DNA from: an uncultured Campylobacter sp.
GTDB lineage: Bacteria; Campylobacterota; Campylobacteria; Campylobacterales; Campylobacteraceae
Direction: 5' to 3'
DNA: 39,991 nucleotides
Assembly (NCBI RefSeq): GCF_938041645.1
Contig: NZ_CALIST010000012.1
Span: 1 to 39,991, forward strand
The translations under genes and the position numbers were made by a program. Shown piece by piece: positions 7,906-16,191 of this stretch (within the stretch, counting starts at the first letter, position 1; each line of letters opens with the position of its first letter). Below the pieces are notes generated by a model. That model had not been told where the DNA came from. It saw only the letters and a list, made by a program, of their open reading frames with translations, and ran no database searches.

Positions 7906-8988
7906 TTATTCGTAAATTTCGATCTGGTTATACAAGCTGTCGCGCTCGACGGGCACAAAGCCCGCCGTGCCGATCATATCGATAAAATCGCGCTTGCTCT
8001 GCCCTTTTTTGCTGCCGGCGCCGGCACTGCTTTGAATGCTTTCGTTCTCGATCGTGCCGTCAAGATCATCCGCGCCGAAATCCTGCGCTACAAGGGCCAA
8101 ATTTAAGGTCGAAGTCGCCCAGTAGGCCTTGATATGCGCGACGTTGTCGAGTAAAATTCTACTAATCGCGATCGTTTTTAAAATTTCGACCGAGCCCAAA
8201 AAGCCCTTCACGTCCAGATAGTTGTTTTCGCGCTGATACACGAGCGGGATGAAGGCGTTGAAGCCGCCGCCGTTAGCGCGCGCTAGGCTCTCATCTTGCA
8301 GCGCGCGTATGCGCAAGATGTGATCGATGCGGTGAGCGCGGCTTTCGATATGTCCAAAGAGCATCGTGGCGTTGCTCTGGCGCCCGCGCGCGTGCCACAG
8401 CGAGTGGATACGTAGCCACTGCTCGCTTGAGACCTTGCCTTTGCAAATTTTATCCCTGATCCGTTCGTCAAAAATTTCAGCGCCGCCGCCTGGCATCGAA
8501 TCCACGCCGCTTTGCATCATCAACTCTATCGTCTCTTCGTAGCTCATCTTCCACTTTCGCCGCCAGTAATCGATCTCCGCTGCGGTCATCGCTTTAATAT
8601 GCAAAAGCGGATATTTTTGCCTTATCGCTTTGAAAATTCCCAAATATTGCTGCGGCGTAACGAATGGATTGTGCGAGCTTACGATATGAATCTCCTTCGT
8701 GCCGCGCGCTACGGTCTCATCCACGATACGCATGATCTCATCATCGCTCATCGTGTAAGCATTTTCGTTCTTGCGGTGCGCCGAAAATGCGCAAAATTTA
8801 CAGGTATCTGCGCATAAATTTGAAGGATTGATATGACGATTTGCGTTGAAATAGACGTTTTTGCCGTTTTTTTCTTTGCGAATAGCAAAGGCGAATTTGC
8901 CCAGATCGAAAATATCCAAATCCCATAATTTCACGCCGTCTTCGTAATTTAGTCTCTCGCCGCTTTGTAGTTTTTCTAAAATTTCCAT
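7906..8988 (-). CDS. mqnE: Aminofutalosine synthase (radical SAM)
   Basis: A 360-residue radical SAM enzyme. The cluster motif is C59-x3-C63-x2-C66 in RHINPSNLCADTCKFCAF; HINP-N-C is characteristic of MqnE, whereas MqnC usually has YIN-TN-C. A following segment, IHIVSSHNP...LLHIKAMTAAEIDY, matches the conserved substrate region of this family. MqnE joins the MqnA product to SAM, giving aminodeoxyfutalosine, the branch-specific intermediate of menaquinone synthesis. It starts at ATG 8988, divergent from glmS. The downstream genes are a purine permease and a phosphoribosyltransferase. A Ser/Ala/Gly stretch (QSSAGAGSKKGQ, about residues 318-329) is a small loop insertion near the C-terminus. Length is normal. 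Confidence 0.94.
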   Translation of the reverse strand: MEILEKLQSGERLNYEDGVKLWDLDIFDLGKFAFAIRKEKNGKNVYFNANRHINPSNLCADTCKFCAFSAHRKNENAYTMSDDEIMRIVDETVARGTKEIHIVSSHNPFVTPQQYLGIFKAIRQKYPLLHIKAMTAAEIDYWRRKWKMSYEETIELMMQSGVDSMPGGGAEIFDERIRDKICKGKVSSEQWLRIHSLWHARGRQSNATMLFGHIESRAHRIDHILRIRALQDESLARANGGGFNAFIPLVYQRENNYLDVKGFLGSVEILKTIAISRILLDNVAHIKAYWATSTLNLALVAQDFGADDLDGTIENESIQSSAGAGSKKGQSKRDFIDMIGTAGFVPVERDSLYNQIEIYE

Positions 8989-9131
8989 CGATTTCCCAAG
9001 CCAAATTTTAAAGCTAATTATATAATTTTTTGCTTACAAAACGGATAAGCGGACTAAATTTAGAGCCGAATTTTCGTTAATTTAAAATAGCGTAGTAAAA
9101 TGAGCGCCAAATTTTAAATAAGGAAAACAAG

Positions 9132-10949
9132 ATGTGTGGAATCGTAGGTTACATCGGAAGCGAAGAGAAGAAAAAAATCATACTTGATGGCCTTAAGGAG
9201 CTCGAGTATCGCGGATACGATAGCGCGGGCCTTGCCGTGATGGATCAGAGCGCAAACATAAAGTATTTCAAAGCAGTCGGCAAGCTGAATAATCTGGAAG
9301 CTAAGATGAAAGATTACCAAAGCAGCGGCTTTGGCGTCGCGATCGGACACACTCGCTGGGCGACGCACGGAAAGCCGACGGAGCTTAACGCACACCCGCA
9401 TTTTGGAGATTTTAGCTTCGTCGTACACAACGGCATCATCGAAAACTACGCCGAGCTAAAAGACGAGCTCGAAGCGGACGGCGTGAAATTTTTAAGCCAG
9501 ACCGATACCGAGGTGATCGTGCATCTTTTCGAGAAAAATTTCAAGGCGACAAACGACGCATTTAAGGCGTATGAGGCTACGATCAAGCGACTAGAGGGCG
9601 CTTACGCTACGCTTTTGATCACAAAGGCGGCACCCGGCGAAATTTTCTTTGCCAAAAACGCGGCTCCGCTTATCGTCGCAAAAAACGATAAAAACGAAAT
9701 TTTCTTTAGCTCCTCGGATGCTCCGCTCATCGGGCTTGCGAATACGGCGGCGTATCTGGACGATCAAATTTACGGCGTCGCCAAACTCGGGCAGATCGAC
9801 GTTTTTAAAAAATCTAAGCCGCATAATTGCGCTTTTAGCGAGCTCCCAAAGGACAAGAGCTACGCGCAAAAAGAGGGTTTTAGATTTTTTATGGAAAAAG
9901 AAATTTACGAGCAGGCGCAAGTCGTAACCGAAACGATGATGGGGCGCGTAATAAAGGGCGGCAAGATAAAATTTGACGAGCTTGACGAGGCGCTGTTTGA
10001 GGGCATCGACGAGGTCGTGTTATGCGCCTGCGGCACGAGCTATCACGCCGCGCTCGTAAGCTCGTATCTTTTTGAGCGCATCGCTAAAATCCGCACGAAA
10101 GTAGAAGTTGCCAGCGAATTCCGCTATAAGGAGCCGTTTTTGAATAAAAACGCCCTTTTCATCGTCATTTCTCAAAGCGGCGAGACCGCCGACACCTTAG
10201 AGGCACTGCATATCGCTAAAAAAGCCGGTCTTAGAACGCTTGCGATCTGCAACGTCGATAACAGCTCGATCGTGCGCATGGCGGGCAGCGTGATCCTAAC
10301 TCGCGCAGGCATCGAAAAGGGGGTAGCGTCCACGAAAGCTTTTGCGACGCAGGTTATGGTGCTATGGATGTTTGTGATCTACCTTGCAAATCTGCGCGGC
10401 ACCGTCTCCGCCAAAAGCAACGCGAGCGAAATTTCGGCGATGCTTCATATCCCGCAAATTTTAAAGATCAAAGACGGCTTGCAGGATAAAATTTACCGCA
10501 TGAGCAAGCACTATCTGCACGGACACGGATTTTTCTTCATCGGGCGCGATATTTTTTATCCGCTCGCTCTTGAGGGCGCGCTCAAGCTCAAAGAGATCTC
10601 ATATCTGCACGCGGAGGGCTATCCGAGCGGCGAGATGAAGCACGGTCCGATCGCTCTTGCGGATTCCAATCTTTTTACGATCGCGCTAATGCCCAAAAAT
10701 GCGCTTTATGAAAAAACCAAAAGCAACGTCGAGGAGCTTGCGGCGCGCGATGCGTATATTTTAGCGATCAGCCCCGAAGAGCCCGAGGTCGCGGATGATT
10801 TTATCAAAACGAGCGAGCAAAGCCATGCGATGAGTGAATTTTTTGAGATGATGCTGATTTTGCAAATTTTAGCTCTTGAAATTTCCGTGCGGCTCGGCAA
10901 CGACGTGGATATGCCGCGAAATTTAGCCAAAAGCGTAACCGTAGAATAA
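9132..10949 (+). CDS. glmS: Glutamine--fructose-6-phosphate aminotransferase
   Basis: A 605-residue enzyme that makes glucosamine-6-phosphate from fructose-6-phosphate and glutamine, the entry step for peptidoglycan and lipopolysaccharide amino sugars. The N-terminal class II amidotransferase has Cys2 as nucleophile (MCGIVGYIG), then YRGYDSAG and HTRWATHG. Two SIS isomerase domains follow: CGTSYHAAL with SQSGETADT, and later EGALKLKEISYLHAEGYPSG. The C-terminus PRNLAKSVTVE is the usual ending. AAGGAAAAC precedes ATG 9132. The 143-base gap upstream is shared with mqnE and is too short and unstructured for a glmS ribozyme. A run of nine T (10962-10970) after a very short ACTTTTAAGT stem may serve as a weak terminator. 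Confidence 0.98.
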   Translation: MCGIVGYIGSEEKKKIILDGLKELEYRGYDSAGLAVMDQSANIKYFKAVGKLNNLEAKMKDYQSSGFGVAIGHTRWATHGKPTELNAHPHFGDFSFVVHNGIIENYAELKDELEADGVKFLSQTDTEVIVHLFEKNFKATNDAFKAYEATIKRLEGAYATLLITKAAPGEIFFAKNAAPLIVAKNDKNEIFFSSSDAPLIGLANTAAYLDDQIYGVAKLGQIDVFKKSKPHNCAFSELPKDKSYAQKEGFRFFMEKEIYEQAQVVTETMMGRVIKGGKIKFDELDEALFEGIDEVVLCACGTSYHAALVSSYLFERIAKIRTKVEVASEFRYKEPFLNKNALFIVISQSGETADTLEALHIAKKAGLRTLAICNVDNSSIVRMAGSVILTRAGIEKGVASTKAFATQVMVLWMFVIYLANLRGTVSAKSNASEISAMLHIPQILKIKDGLQDKIYRMSKHYLHGHGFFFIGRDIFYPLALEGALKLKEISYLHAEGYPSGEMKHGPIALADSNLFTIALMPKNALYEKTKSNVEELAARDAYILAISPEEPEVADDFIKTSEQSHAMSEFFEMMLILQILALEISVRLGNDVDMPRNLAKSVTVE

Positions 10950-10970
10950 TTCACTTTTAAGTTTTTTTTT

Positions 10971-11005
10971 ACTAATATATCCGCCAGAAAGGCGGGGTTA
11001 TTAGT
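10971..11005 (+). promoter_or_regulatory. Hairpin abutting a start codon
   Basis: An inverted repeat made of ACTAATA (10971-10977) with TATTAGT (10999-11005) and CCGCC (10981-10985) with GGCGG (10991-10995) around an AGAAA loop. The two stems are separated by a 3-by-3 internal loop. The structure ends two bases before ATG 11008 and contains the only G-rich sequence that could act as its ribosome site. The T-run lies before the hairpin rather than after it, so it does not fit an ordinary intrinsic terminator on either strand. Translational control of the downstream gene is an inference. Confidence 0.5.
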
Positions 11006-11007
11006 AT

Positions 11008-12153
11008 ATGAAACTTATGGGATTTATCAGAGGCGAAAACGTCATAGTCGCCATGGGCGGCGTCGAATACAGCTACGAAATGCTGGGCGAGCGCGATTCT
11101 ACCTTAACGGACGGCGACGAGGTAAGCTTCGACACGCTAGCATCCAGCGCGATAAATATCGAACGCGTGGACACGTCCAAATCCAAGGATCGTGCGGCGC
11201 AAAAAGCGGCTTCGCAGGCAAAAGAAGCCACGAAGCAAAACAGCGACTGGATTTCCGATCCTAAAAATTTCATAGAAATAGACGCGGCAGAGGAGTCGTC
11301 TCCTCAAAATTCCGCCGAAAATATCGCAGAGGATAGATCCGCCGCAAAAGTAACAAAAATCGCAAAAAAATTCAAAAAATTCAAACTTCCTCGCAAAGCC
11401 AAACCCGCGGGTGCGAAAAAACCTAAATTTTTGGGATTTGAGTTCGTGCAGATGGACGATCCGCGCGAGGGCGAGAGCCTCGAGAGTAAAATTTACACCA
11501 ACCCTATCCGAATGAGCGGTATCAAGGCCTACATTATGCCGCTTATTTTGATAGGCATCGCTTTGATCTTTAGAGCTCAGATCACCGAGTCGCTGCTGTC
11601 ATTTAAGCAGATCCAAGAATATGTAAATCAAAACACCGTCTCGCTTACCTTTGATCTGTTTATCTATCTGATCTTTGCGCTGAGCTACATTTTGCCACTA
11701 AATCAAGTATTTATCTTCCTGTCGGCCGCCAGACACGATCAATACGCGGTGCGGCAGATCACGAGCTACAATATCTTTTTGATAATCTGCGTCGTCGCCA
11801 CGGTTTTGCAGAACGAAACCATAGGGCTTGACGCCTACGTGGCGATCTTTAGCATCGCAGTAGCGCTGTTTGGACTGCTATCGTATTGCTACAAGCTCAA
11901 GGCGTTTTTGTATCTTATCTTCACGACCAAGGGCTCCTTACCGTTTCTCATCGCGATTGCCGTGGAGCTCTGCGCTATTATCGCAATCGGCGTAATGGAC
12001 GCGTTTTCTGGGCTTCCGGCGCAGATTACGCAGATCACCGGCATAGATTTTAACACCATGGCGTGGAAACATATCGTTATTTTCGCAATCTCCGCGCCGT
12101 TTTACATATTTTCGTTCATCTGTTTACGCCGCATAAAAAAGGCTAAAATTTAA
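11008..12153 (+). CDS. Membrane protein with soluble N-terminal domain, unknown function
   Basis: A 381-residue protein I do not recognise. Residues 1-55 look like a small beta-rich domain (MKLMGFIRGENVIVAMGGVE, later GDEVSFDTL), reminiscent of cold-shock-like barrels. Residues 55-170 are a charged, probably disordered linker with a basic patch (KIAKKFKKFKLPRKAKPAG). Residues 175-375 hold about five hydrophobic segments, starting with AYIMPLILIGIALIF and ending in a basic RRIKKAKI tail, which suggests an inner-membrane location with cytoplasmic ends. It follows glmS by 58 bases and may be read through from it; a hairpin covers its translation start. It is convergent with tgt. No catalytic motif is visible. 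Confidence 0.75.
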   Translation: MKLMGFIRGENVIVAMGGVEYSYEMLGERDSTLTDGDEVSFDTLASSAINIERVDTSKSKDRAAQKAASQAKEATKQNSDWISDPKNFIEIDAAEESSPQNSAENIAEDRSAAKVTKIAKKFKKFKLPRKAKPAGAKKPKFLGFEFVQMDDPREGESLESKIYTNPIRMSGIKAYIMPLILIGIALIFRAQITESLLSFKQIQEYVNQNTVSLTFDLFIYLIFALSYILPLNQVFIFLSAARHDQYAVRQITSYNIFLIICVVATVLQNETIGLDAYVAIFSIAVALFGLLSYCYKLKAFLYLIFTTKGSLPFLIAIAVELCAIIAIGVMDAFSGLPAQITQITGIDFNTMAWKHIVIFAISAPFYIFSFICLRRIKKAKI

Positions 12154-12488
12154 GCTGCCGCGTAACGAAATTTAGTCCTTTAAATTTAGATTTCTATTCC
12201 GCTAGCAGATCTGCGGAATCAAAATTTGGCTCAATAAATTTTAATCGTGAGCGCCAAAATTTTACTCTTTTGCATTCGCATTAAAAAGCCGAACCGGCTC
12301 AGCCTACTCCACTAAAATTTTAAATTTCGCGCTATAAGCTCCTAGCTCCGCAGCTCTTAAAATTTCACTGCTCAAATTTTGTCGCGTTTAAATTTAGCTG
12401 CACGCGCGCCGTATTAAAATTCCGCCCCATCGCCGCCGCGGCTAAATTTAACTATCGTGCTAAATTCCGTGCCCTCGCCCGCCGAAAT
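12154..12488. other. Convergent intergenic region, no gene seen
   Basis: This stretch between two converging genes is rich in AAATTT words and has no open frame with coding character. It contains TTCCGC...GCGGAA (a 6-base inverted repeat near 12198-12219) and one good terminator hairpin on the minus strand, listed separately. I see nothing else in it. Confidence 0.6.
12282..12300 (-). terminator. Intrinsic terminator for tgt
   Basis: On the minus strand the sequence reads AGCCG-GTT-CGGCT followed directly by TTTTTAA: a 5-bp G+C-rich stem (12287-12299), a three-base loop and a T-run. It lies about 190 bases past the tgt stop, in the right orientation. Confidence 0.6.
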
Positions 12489-13655
12489 TTAATCCCGCGC
12501 TATGTTTCGTGCGGCGTAGAATTTCCGCCTAAACTCGGCAAACCGCCCGTGCACGATCGCCTCTCTCATATCTGCGGCAAGACGCAGGTAATAGTGCAGA
12601 TTGTGAATGCTAGCGAGGCGGTAAAAGCTAAGCTCGCGCGCACGAAATAGATGATTTAGATAGCCGCAACTGAAGCGCTTGCACGTGTAGCAGTCGCAAT
12701 GCGGATCGATCGGATCGCAATCGCTGATAAAGCCCGCGTTTTTGATGCTGATCTTGCCGAAGCTCGTAAAAAGCGTGCCGTTGCGGGCATTTCGCGTAGG
12801 CATCACGCAGTCGAACATATCCACGCCGCGAGCGACATTTTCGACGAGATCCTCGGGCGTACCGACCCCCATCAAATATCGCGGGCGCGCCGCATCGACG
12901 TATGGCATCATGGCCTCTACGGTTTCGTACATCAGCTCGTTTTTCTCGCCCACGCTAAGCCCTCCGATCGCAAGCCCGTCAAAGCTCATCTCGCACAGCG
13001 CTTCGGCGCAAAATTTGCGCGCCTGCGGATCGGTGCCGCCTTGGATGATACCGAAGATGTTTTGATGAGCGTGCAGGCCGCGAGATTTCATGGCCTCGTG
13101 ATAATCTATCGCCTCGCGAGCCCATTTTATCGTGCGCACGACGCTTAGATCGATACGCTTTTTAAGCCGCGATCTATCATCGTAGCTCAATGCGCCAGGC
13201 TCGCGCGGCAGCTCCACCAAATCGTCCAAAATCATCATAATATCGGAGTTTAGTTCATACTGCGTATCGAGCACCGAGCGCGGCGTGAAATAATGCGTGC
13301 TGCCGTCGATGTGGCTTTTAAATTTTATGCCGCCCTCGTCGTTTTTGGTGTTTGCGCGCAAGCTGAAGGCCTGAAAGCCGCCGCTGTCGGTTAGAAAGCT
13401 GCGGGGAAATTTCGTAAATCCGTGCAGCCCGCCGAACTCCGCCACTACCCGCGAGCCGGGGCGCAGATACATATGATAGGTGTTGGCGAGGATTATCTGC
13501 GCGTCCAGGAGCTGCGCTACGTCCGTTGCATCGAGCGCCTTGACCGCGCCCACGGTGCCGACCGGCATAAAAACTGGGGTGCGGATCGTACTATGCGCCG
13601 TGCGGATCGTGCAGGCGCGCGCCGCGCCGTCCGCGGCGTCTATCGTAAAATCCAT
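12489..13655 (-). CDS. tgt: tRNA-guanine transglycosylase
   Basis: A 388-residue enzyme that exchanges guanine 34 of GUN-anticodon tRNAs for the queuosine precursor preQ1. Visible motifs are LTDSGGFQAFSL (the active-site Asp and substrate loop), IFGIIQGG, GLAIGGLSVGE and MPTRNARNGTLFT. The C-terminal zinc site is CDCYTCKRFSCGYLNHLFRA, giving the three Cys and one His ligands. Length and domain order are normal. ATG 13655 has AAAGGATC upstream. It appears monocistronic, with a terminator downstream and about 300 non-coding bases upstream. Confidence 0.97.
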   Translation of the reverse strand: MDFTIDAADGAARACTIRTAHSTIRTPVFMPVGTVGAVKALDATDVAQLLDAQIILANTYHMYLRPGSRVVAEFGGLHGFTKFPRSFLTDSGGFQAFSLRANTKNDEGGIKFKSHIDGSTHYFTPRSVLDTQYELNSDIMMILDDLVELPREPGALSYDDRSRLKKRIDLSVVRTIKWAREAIDYHEAMKSRGLHAHQNIFGIIQGGTDPQARKFCAEALCEMSFDGLAIGGLSVGEKNELMYETVEAMMPYVDAARPRYLMGVGTPEDLVENVARGVDMFDCVMPTRNARNGTLFTSFGKISIKNAGFISDCDPIDPHCDCYTCKRFSCGYLNHLFRARELSFYRLASIHNLHYYLRLAADMREAIVHGRFAEFRRKFYAARNIARD

Positions 13656-13951
13656 CTTGATCCTTTAAATTTAGCTTTTTGCGCGCACTCGGCGCGAAAT
13701 TTTAAAAAGCGATTGTAGCGAAATTTAAATTTGCGGCAGGTAAAGGCGGGTGAAAAATTTAAAGGATATTTGAGGTGTTTGGGATCAAAATTCCGGTAGC
13801 TAGCGACCGACACAGCCGCTAAATGTAAAATTTACTGGCTCTCTTATAATTAAAATTTAATCGAACGTTGCGAATTTAGCGAGCATGGCAGCATTAGACG
13901 GCGCACTTTATATTATAAATTTAAAGATGCGCCGAGGATAAAATTTCACAC
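13656..13951. other. Upstream region of tgt, no gene seen
   Basis: About 300 bases between tgt and the broken excalibur gene. It is A+T-rich with AAATTT words, and no open frame, tRNA fold or strong hairpin stands out. It should hold the tgt promoter on the minus strand. Confidence 0.5.
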
Positions 13952-14302
13952 CTATGAAGCAAATTGTATAGCTATAACGCTATCATTAAATTTTCTCGCA
14001 CCGCATGAGTCGGCAGCGCCCTTTAAATTTGAAACTTCGCTCTTTTCATCGCGCGCACTAGAAAATCTGATAAATTTATGACCATTATGACCGCAAAGCT
14101 GTTTTTCGCACGGCACGCCGTCGCCATCGCCGTCGGTGTGCTGAGTACCGCCTTCCTGTGCCCTGCCACACTCTCGCAAATACCGCATCGCCTCTTCTCA
14201 GCTGCTAAACTGCGAGCAATAGGTCTTGGCGCTGCAATCCAACCCCAAAGCAAGGCTAACTAATGCCGAAAATAATAAAATTAGCAGGTACTTGAACGAC
14301 AT
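13952..14302 (-). pseudogene. Secreted excalibur-domain protein interrupted by an in-frame TGA
   Basis: Read from ATG 14302, the minus strand gives a signal peptide (MSFKYLLILLFSALVSLALG) and then a Cys-rich excalibur domain: LDCSAKTYCSQFSS, a TGA stop at codon 35 (14200-14198), then EEAMRYLRECGRA and the calcium-loop signature DGDGDGVPCE with KQLC. The frame then continues to a TAG at 13954-13952. Family members I know usually read SSC-EEA here, so the TGA stands where a Cys codon (TGC) is expected; one base change explains it. The domain is otherwise intact. The product would be a 116-residue exported protein if the stop were absent. It is either a recent pseudogene or a base-call error. 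The C-terminal extension after the second Cys pair is unusual. Confidence 0.75.
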
Positions 14303-14396
14303 AAGTACATAATATTTTATTACACCATTAATATCGTAAATTTAAACTCTCCTTAGAAATACCATATATTAAAAACTTTGTCAGCGTATCAACATA

Positions 14397-15905
14397 TTAT
14401 AAATTTTCTTTCGTAAAATACTCTATTTTGCTAGAAATAAAATCTTTTAGTACTCCTAAATACTTAGAGTAGTAATTTGAGCTTTCGAAACTACTCCAAC
14501 ATATCAAGAAGGCCTCCTCTTCATTGGACGCTATGCCAAATTCTTGCATCTTGCTAAATAATATATGATTGTTTGAATTTTCTAAATGATAGCTCATATT
14601 AGGATTCGGATCGTATTCTAAATATTTTTCCACCAAAAAACTTTCTGGGTTTTTTGTTGTTATATTGCCAAAAAGAAAGTGTATATCTTGATCTTCACAA
14701 TAAGGCTTTTCATTCTTTTTATCTGCATCTAAAATACAAACATAACCAGATTTTACTTTTCTCTTACAGTATGTTTTTCTATAACTCAAATATGATTCGT
14801 ATGTATCTTGACAAGAACCACAATCTATTATATTTATTACCCTAGCATCAAATTCTTGTCCAAAATCGTCTAGTAATTTTTGAATAATTTTTTTTGAAAT
14901 TGCATCTTCACAATATATGTCAAACAAAGGATAAATACAAGAATCCATTTTGCTCATAGCAGCATTAACGCTTATATTTTGGCTACATGAAAAATGCTGA
15001 TTATGATTTTTTTCAATAAAAATTCTTGCCTTTGGTGGCACACAAGACAAAATACTTGGAGAATGTGAGGTTATTATAAATTGGCTCTTTTTTGTTTCTG
15101 CTATATAATAAATGACTTCCATTAGTTTTCTTTGTATTTTTGGGTGCAATCCCGCATCTATCTCATCAATTAGAATTAATGATTTTTCCGGAGCATCTAT
15201 TATATCGGTTAAAATTTTGGTCAATACCTCCTCTCCTGCTGCAGCATTATAGCTTGAATATGAACTATGACTAGAGTTATAGCCAAATATATCCTTATCC
15301 TGATATGAGAATTGTTTATCTATATAAAATTTTTCTTCAAAAATATAAGATAAGTATTCAGAAACTGCATTACTAGAATCAACTGCGATTCTAGAAAGAA
15401 TAGCATCACCAAAATTTCTTGCTGGCAATAATCTAGATAAATCCAGATACCTTACTTCTGGCTCTTTAAATTGGCTTTCCTTTTTACCGATACCGCTCCA
15501 TTTCCTTGTTGTTTGTTTTCTCTTTCCAGACTTTGTTATTTCCTTTTTACCCATTTTATATGTAATACTATAATTCCAATCTTTTGTTTGTTCATCCTTA
15601 TTGGTAGATTTCATTAATGAACTCCATGTATGTCTCTCTAAATTTCCATTTTTAATATTCTTTTTCATGAATTTTAAATGACTACAAGCAATAGCCATCA
15701 ATACAGTCGTTTTTCCTGTTCTATTAACTCCAGCAATAATAGAAATGGGGTGAAGGAAATGTATTTCTAAATTATCAATCTGTTTAAAATTATCAAACCT
15801 TATTTTTTTCAATAATATAGGAAAATTGTGTTCATTAGACAAGTCTAGATTATCAATTTTATCTTTATCTCTTTTTGGATTAATTCTTCTATTATCTTCT
15901 GCCAT
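14397..15905 (-). CDS. AAA ATPase with C-terminal TOPRIM-like domain (OLD-like, putative defence)
   Basis: A 502-residue protein. An SMC/ABC-type ATPase domain has a P-loop GVNRTGKTT at residues 59-67, a signature-like AAGEEVL near 222-228, Walker B LILIDEIDAGLHP from 243 and the H-loop TSHSPS at 279-284. After residue 325 comes a TOPRIM-like pattern: YCEDAISKKIIQKLL (Glu333), a Gly-containing turn DCGSCQD, and ILDADKK (Asp393, Asp395). This order is that of OLD-family nucleases and related phage-defence ATPases such as those in Gabija, PARIS and retron systems. No partner gene (helicase, HNH, reverse transcriptase) is adjacent, so it would act alone. The gene is clearly more A+T-rich than its neighbours, with AT-ending codons, which suggests horizontal gain. 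Anti-phage activity is inference. Confidence 0.8.
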   Translation of the reverse strand: MAEDNRRINPKRDKDKIDNLDLSNEHNFPILLKKIRFDNFKQIDNLEIHFLHPISIIAGVNRTGKTTVLMAIACSHLKFMKKNIKNGNLERHTWSSLMKSTNKDEQTKDWNYSITYKMGKKEITKSGKRKQTTRKWSGIGKKESQFKEPEVRYLDLSRLLPARNFGDAILSRIAVDSSNAVSEYLSYIFEEKFYIDKQFSYQDKDIFGYNSSHSSYSSYNAAAGEEVLTKILTDIIDAPEKSLILIDEIDAGLHPKIQRKLMEVIYYIAETKKSQFIITSHSPSILSCVPPKARIFIEKNHNQHFSCSQNISVNAAMSKMDSCIYPLFDIYCEDAISKKIIQKLLDDFGQEFDARVINIIDCGSCQDTYESYLSYRKTYCKRKVKSGYVCILDADKKNEKPYCEDQDIHFLFGNITTKNPESFLVEKYLEYDPNPNMSYHLENSNNHILFSKMQEFGIASNEEEAFLICWSSFESSNYYSKYLGVLKDFISSKIEYFTKENL

Positions 15906-16023
15906 TCTTTATCCTTGATAAATAAAAATATAATGAAACATGTATCTACTTGCTTCTACAATATACACTATACTACCATAAATGCTACGAAACGATATAC
16001 TGTAGGAAATTCTATCGTTAAGT

Positions 16024-16151
16024 TTAAGCGATTCTACGCACACGGTGCGTTTTCGCTGCGGTCTGCGTCACGCCCGCTTTGTCGGATTTTGCAAACTTGA
16101 TCTTGCCGCCCGTTACCTTATAGCAAATGAATCTACTTTTGCCGTCCTAGA
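16024..16151 (-). repeat. Diverged duplicate of the 3' end of the adjacent gene
   Basis: After the stop of the gene at 16192-16536, the same strand shows a second open stretch. It begins just after a TAG (16151-16149) with GACGGCAAAAG, the word that also starts the tail of the upstream gene (GACGGCAAAAG near 16262-16252). It ends in a basic tail (...AAKTHRVRRIA, then TAA at 16026-16024). Both stops are followed by similar DNA: CTTTAGAATAG after the gene's TAA, and ACTTAACGATAG here. The middle has diverged. I read it as a decayed or alternative C-terminal cassette left by local duplication, at the boundary with the A+T-rich ATPase gene. Confidence 0.45.
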
Positions 16152-16191
16152 CACTGACCAGAATAACTACAATGCGTGTTCTATTCTAAAG

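Noticed and set aside
8989..9131. glmS ribozyme/riboswitch upstream of glmS
   Set aside because: The spacer is 143 bases, A+T-rich, without the conserved core, and the class is not known from Campylobacter.
14198..14200. TGA read as selenocysteine or as a sense codon in the excalibur gene
   Set aside because: TGA ends normal genes nearby (the HMA2-like gene and the P-type ATPase). I see no selenocysteine insertion structure, and the position fits a simple Cys-to-stop change.
14303..16190. Retron or multi-gene defence system around the AAA-TOPRIM gene
   Set aside because: No reverse transcriptase, HNH, helicase or second defence gene is adjacent; flanks hold only the excalibur pseudogene and the duplicated tail.
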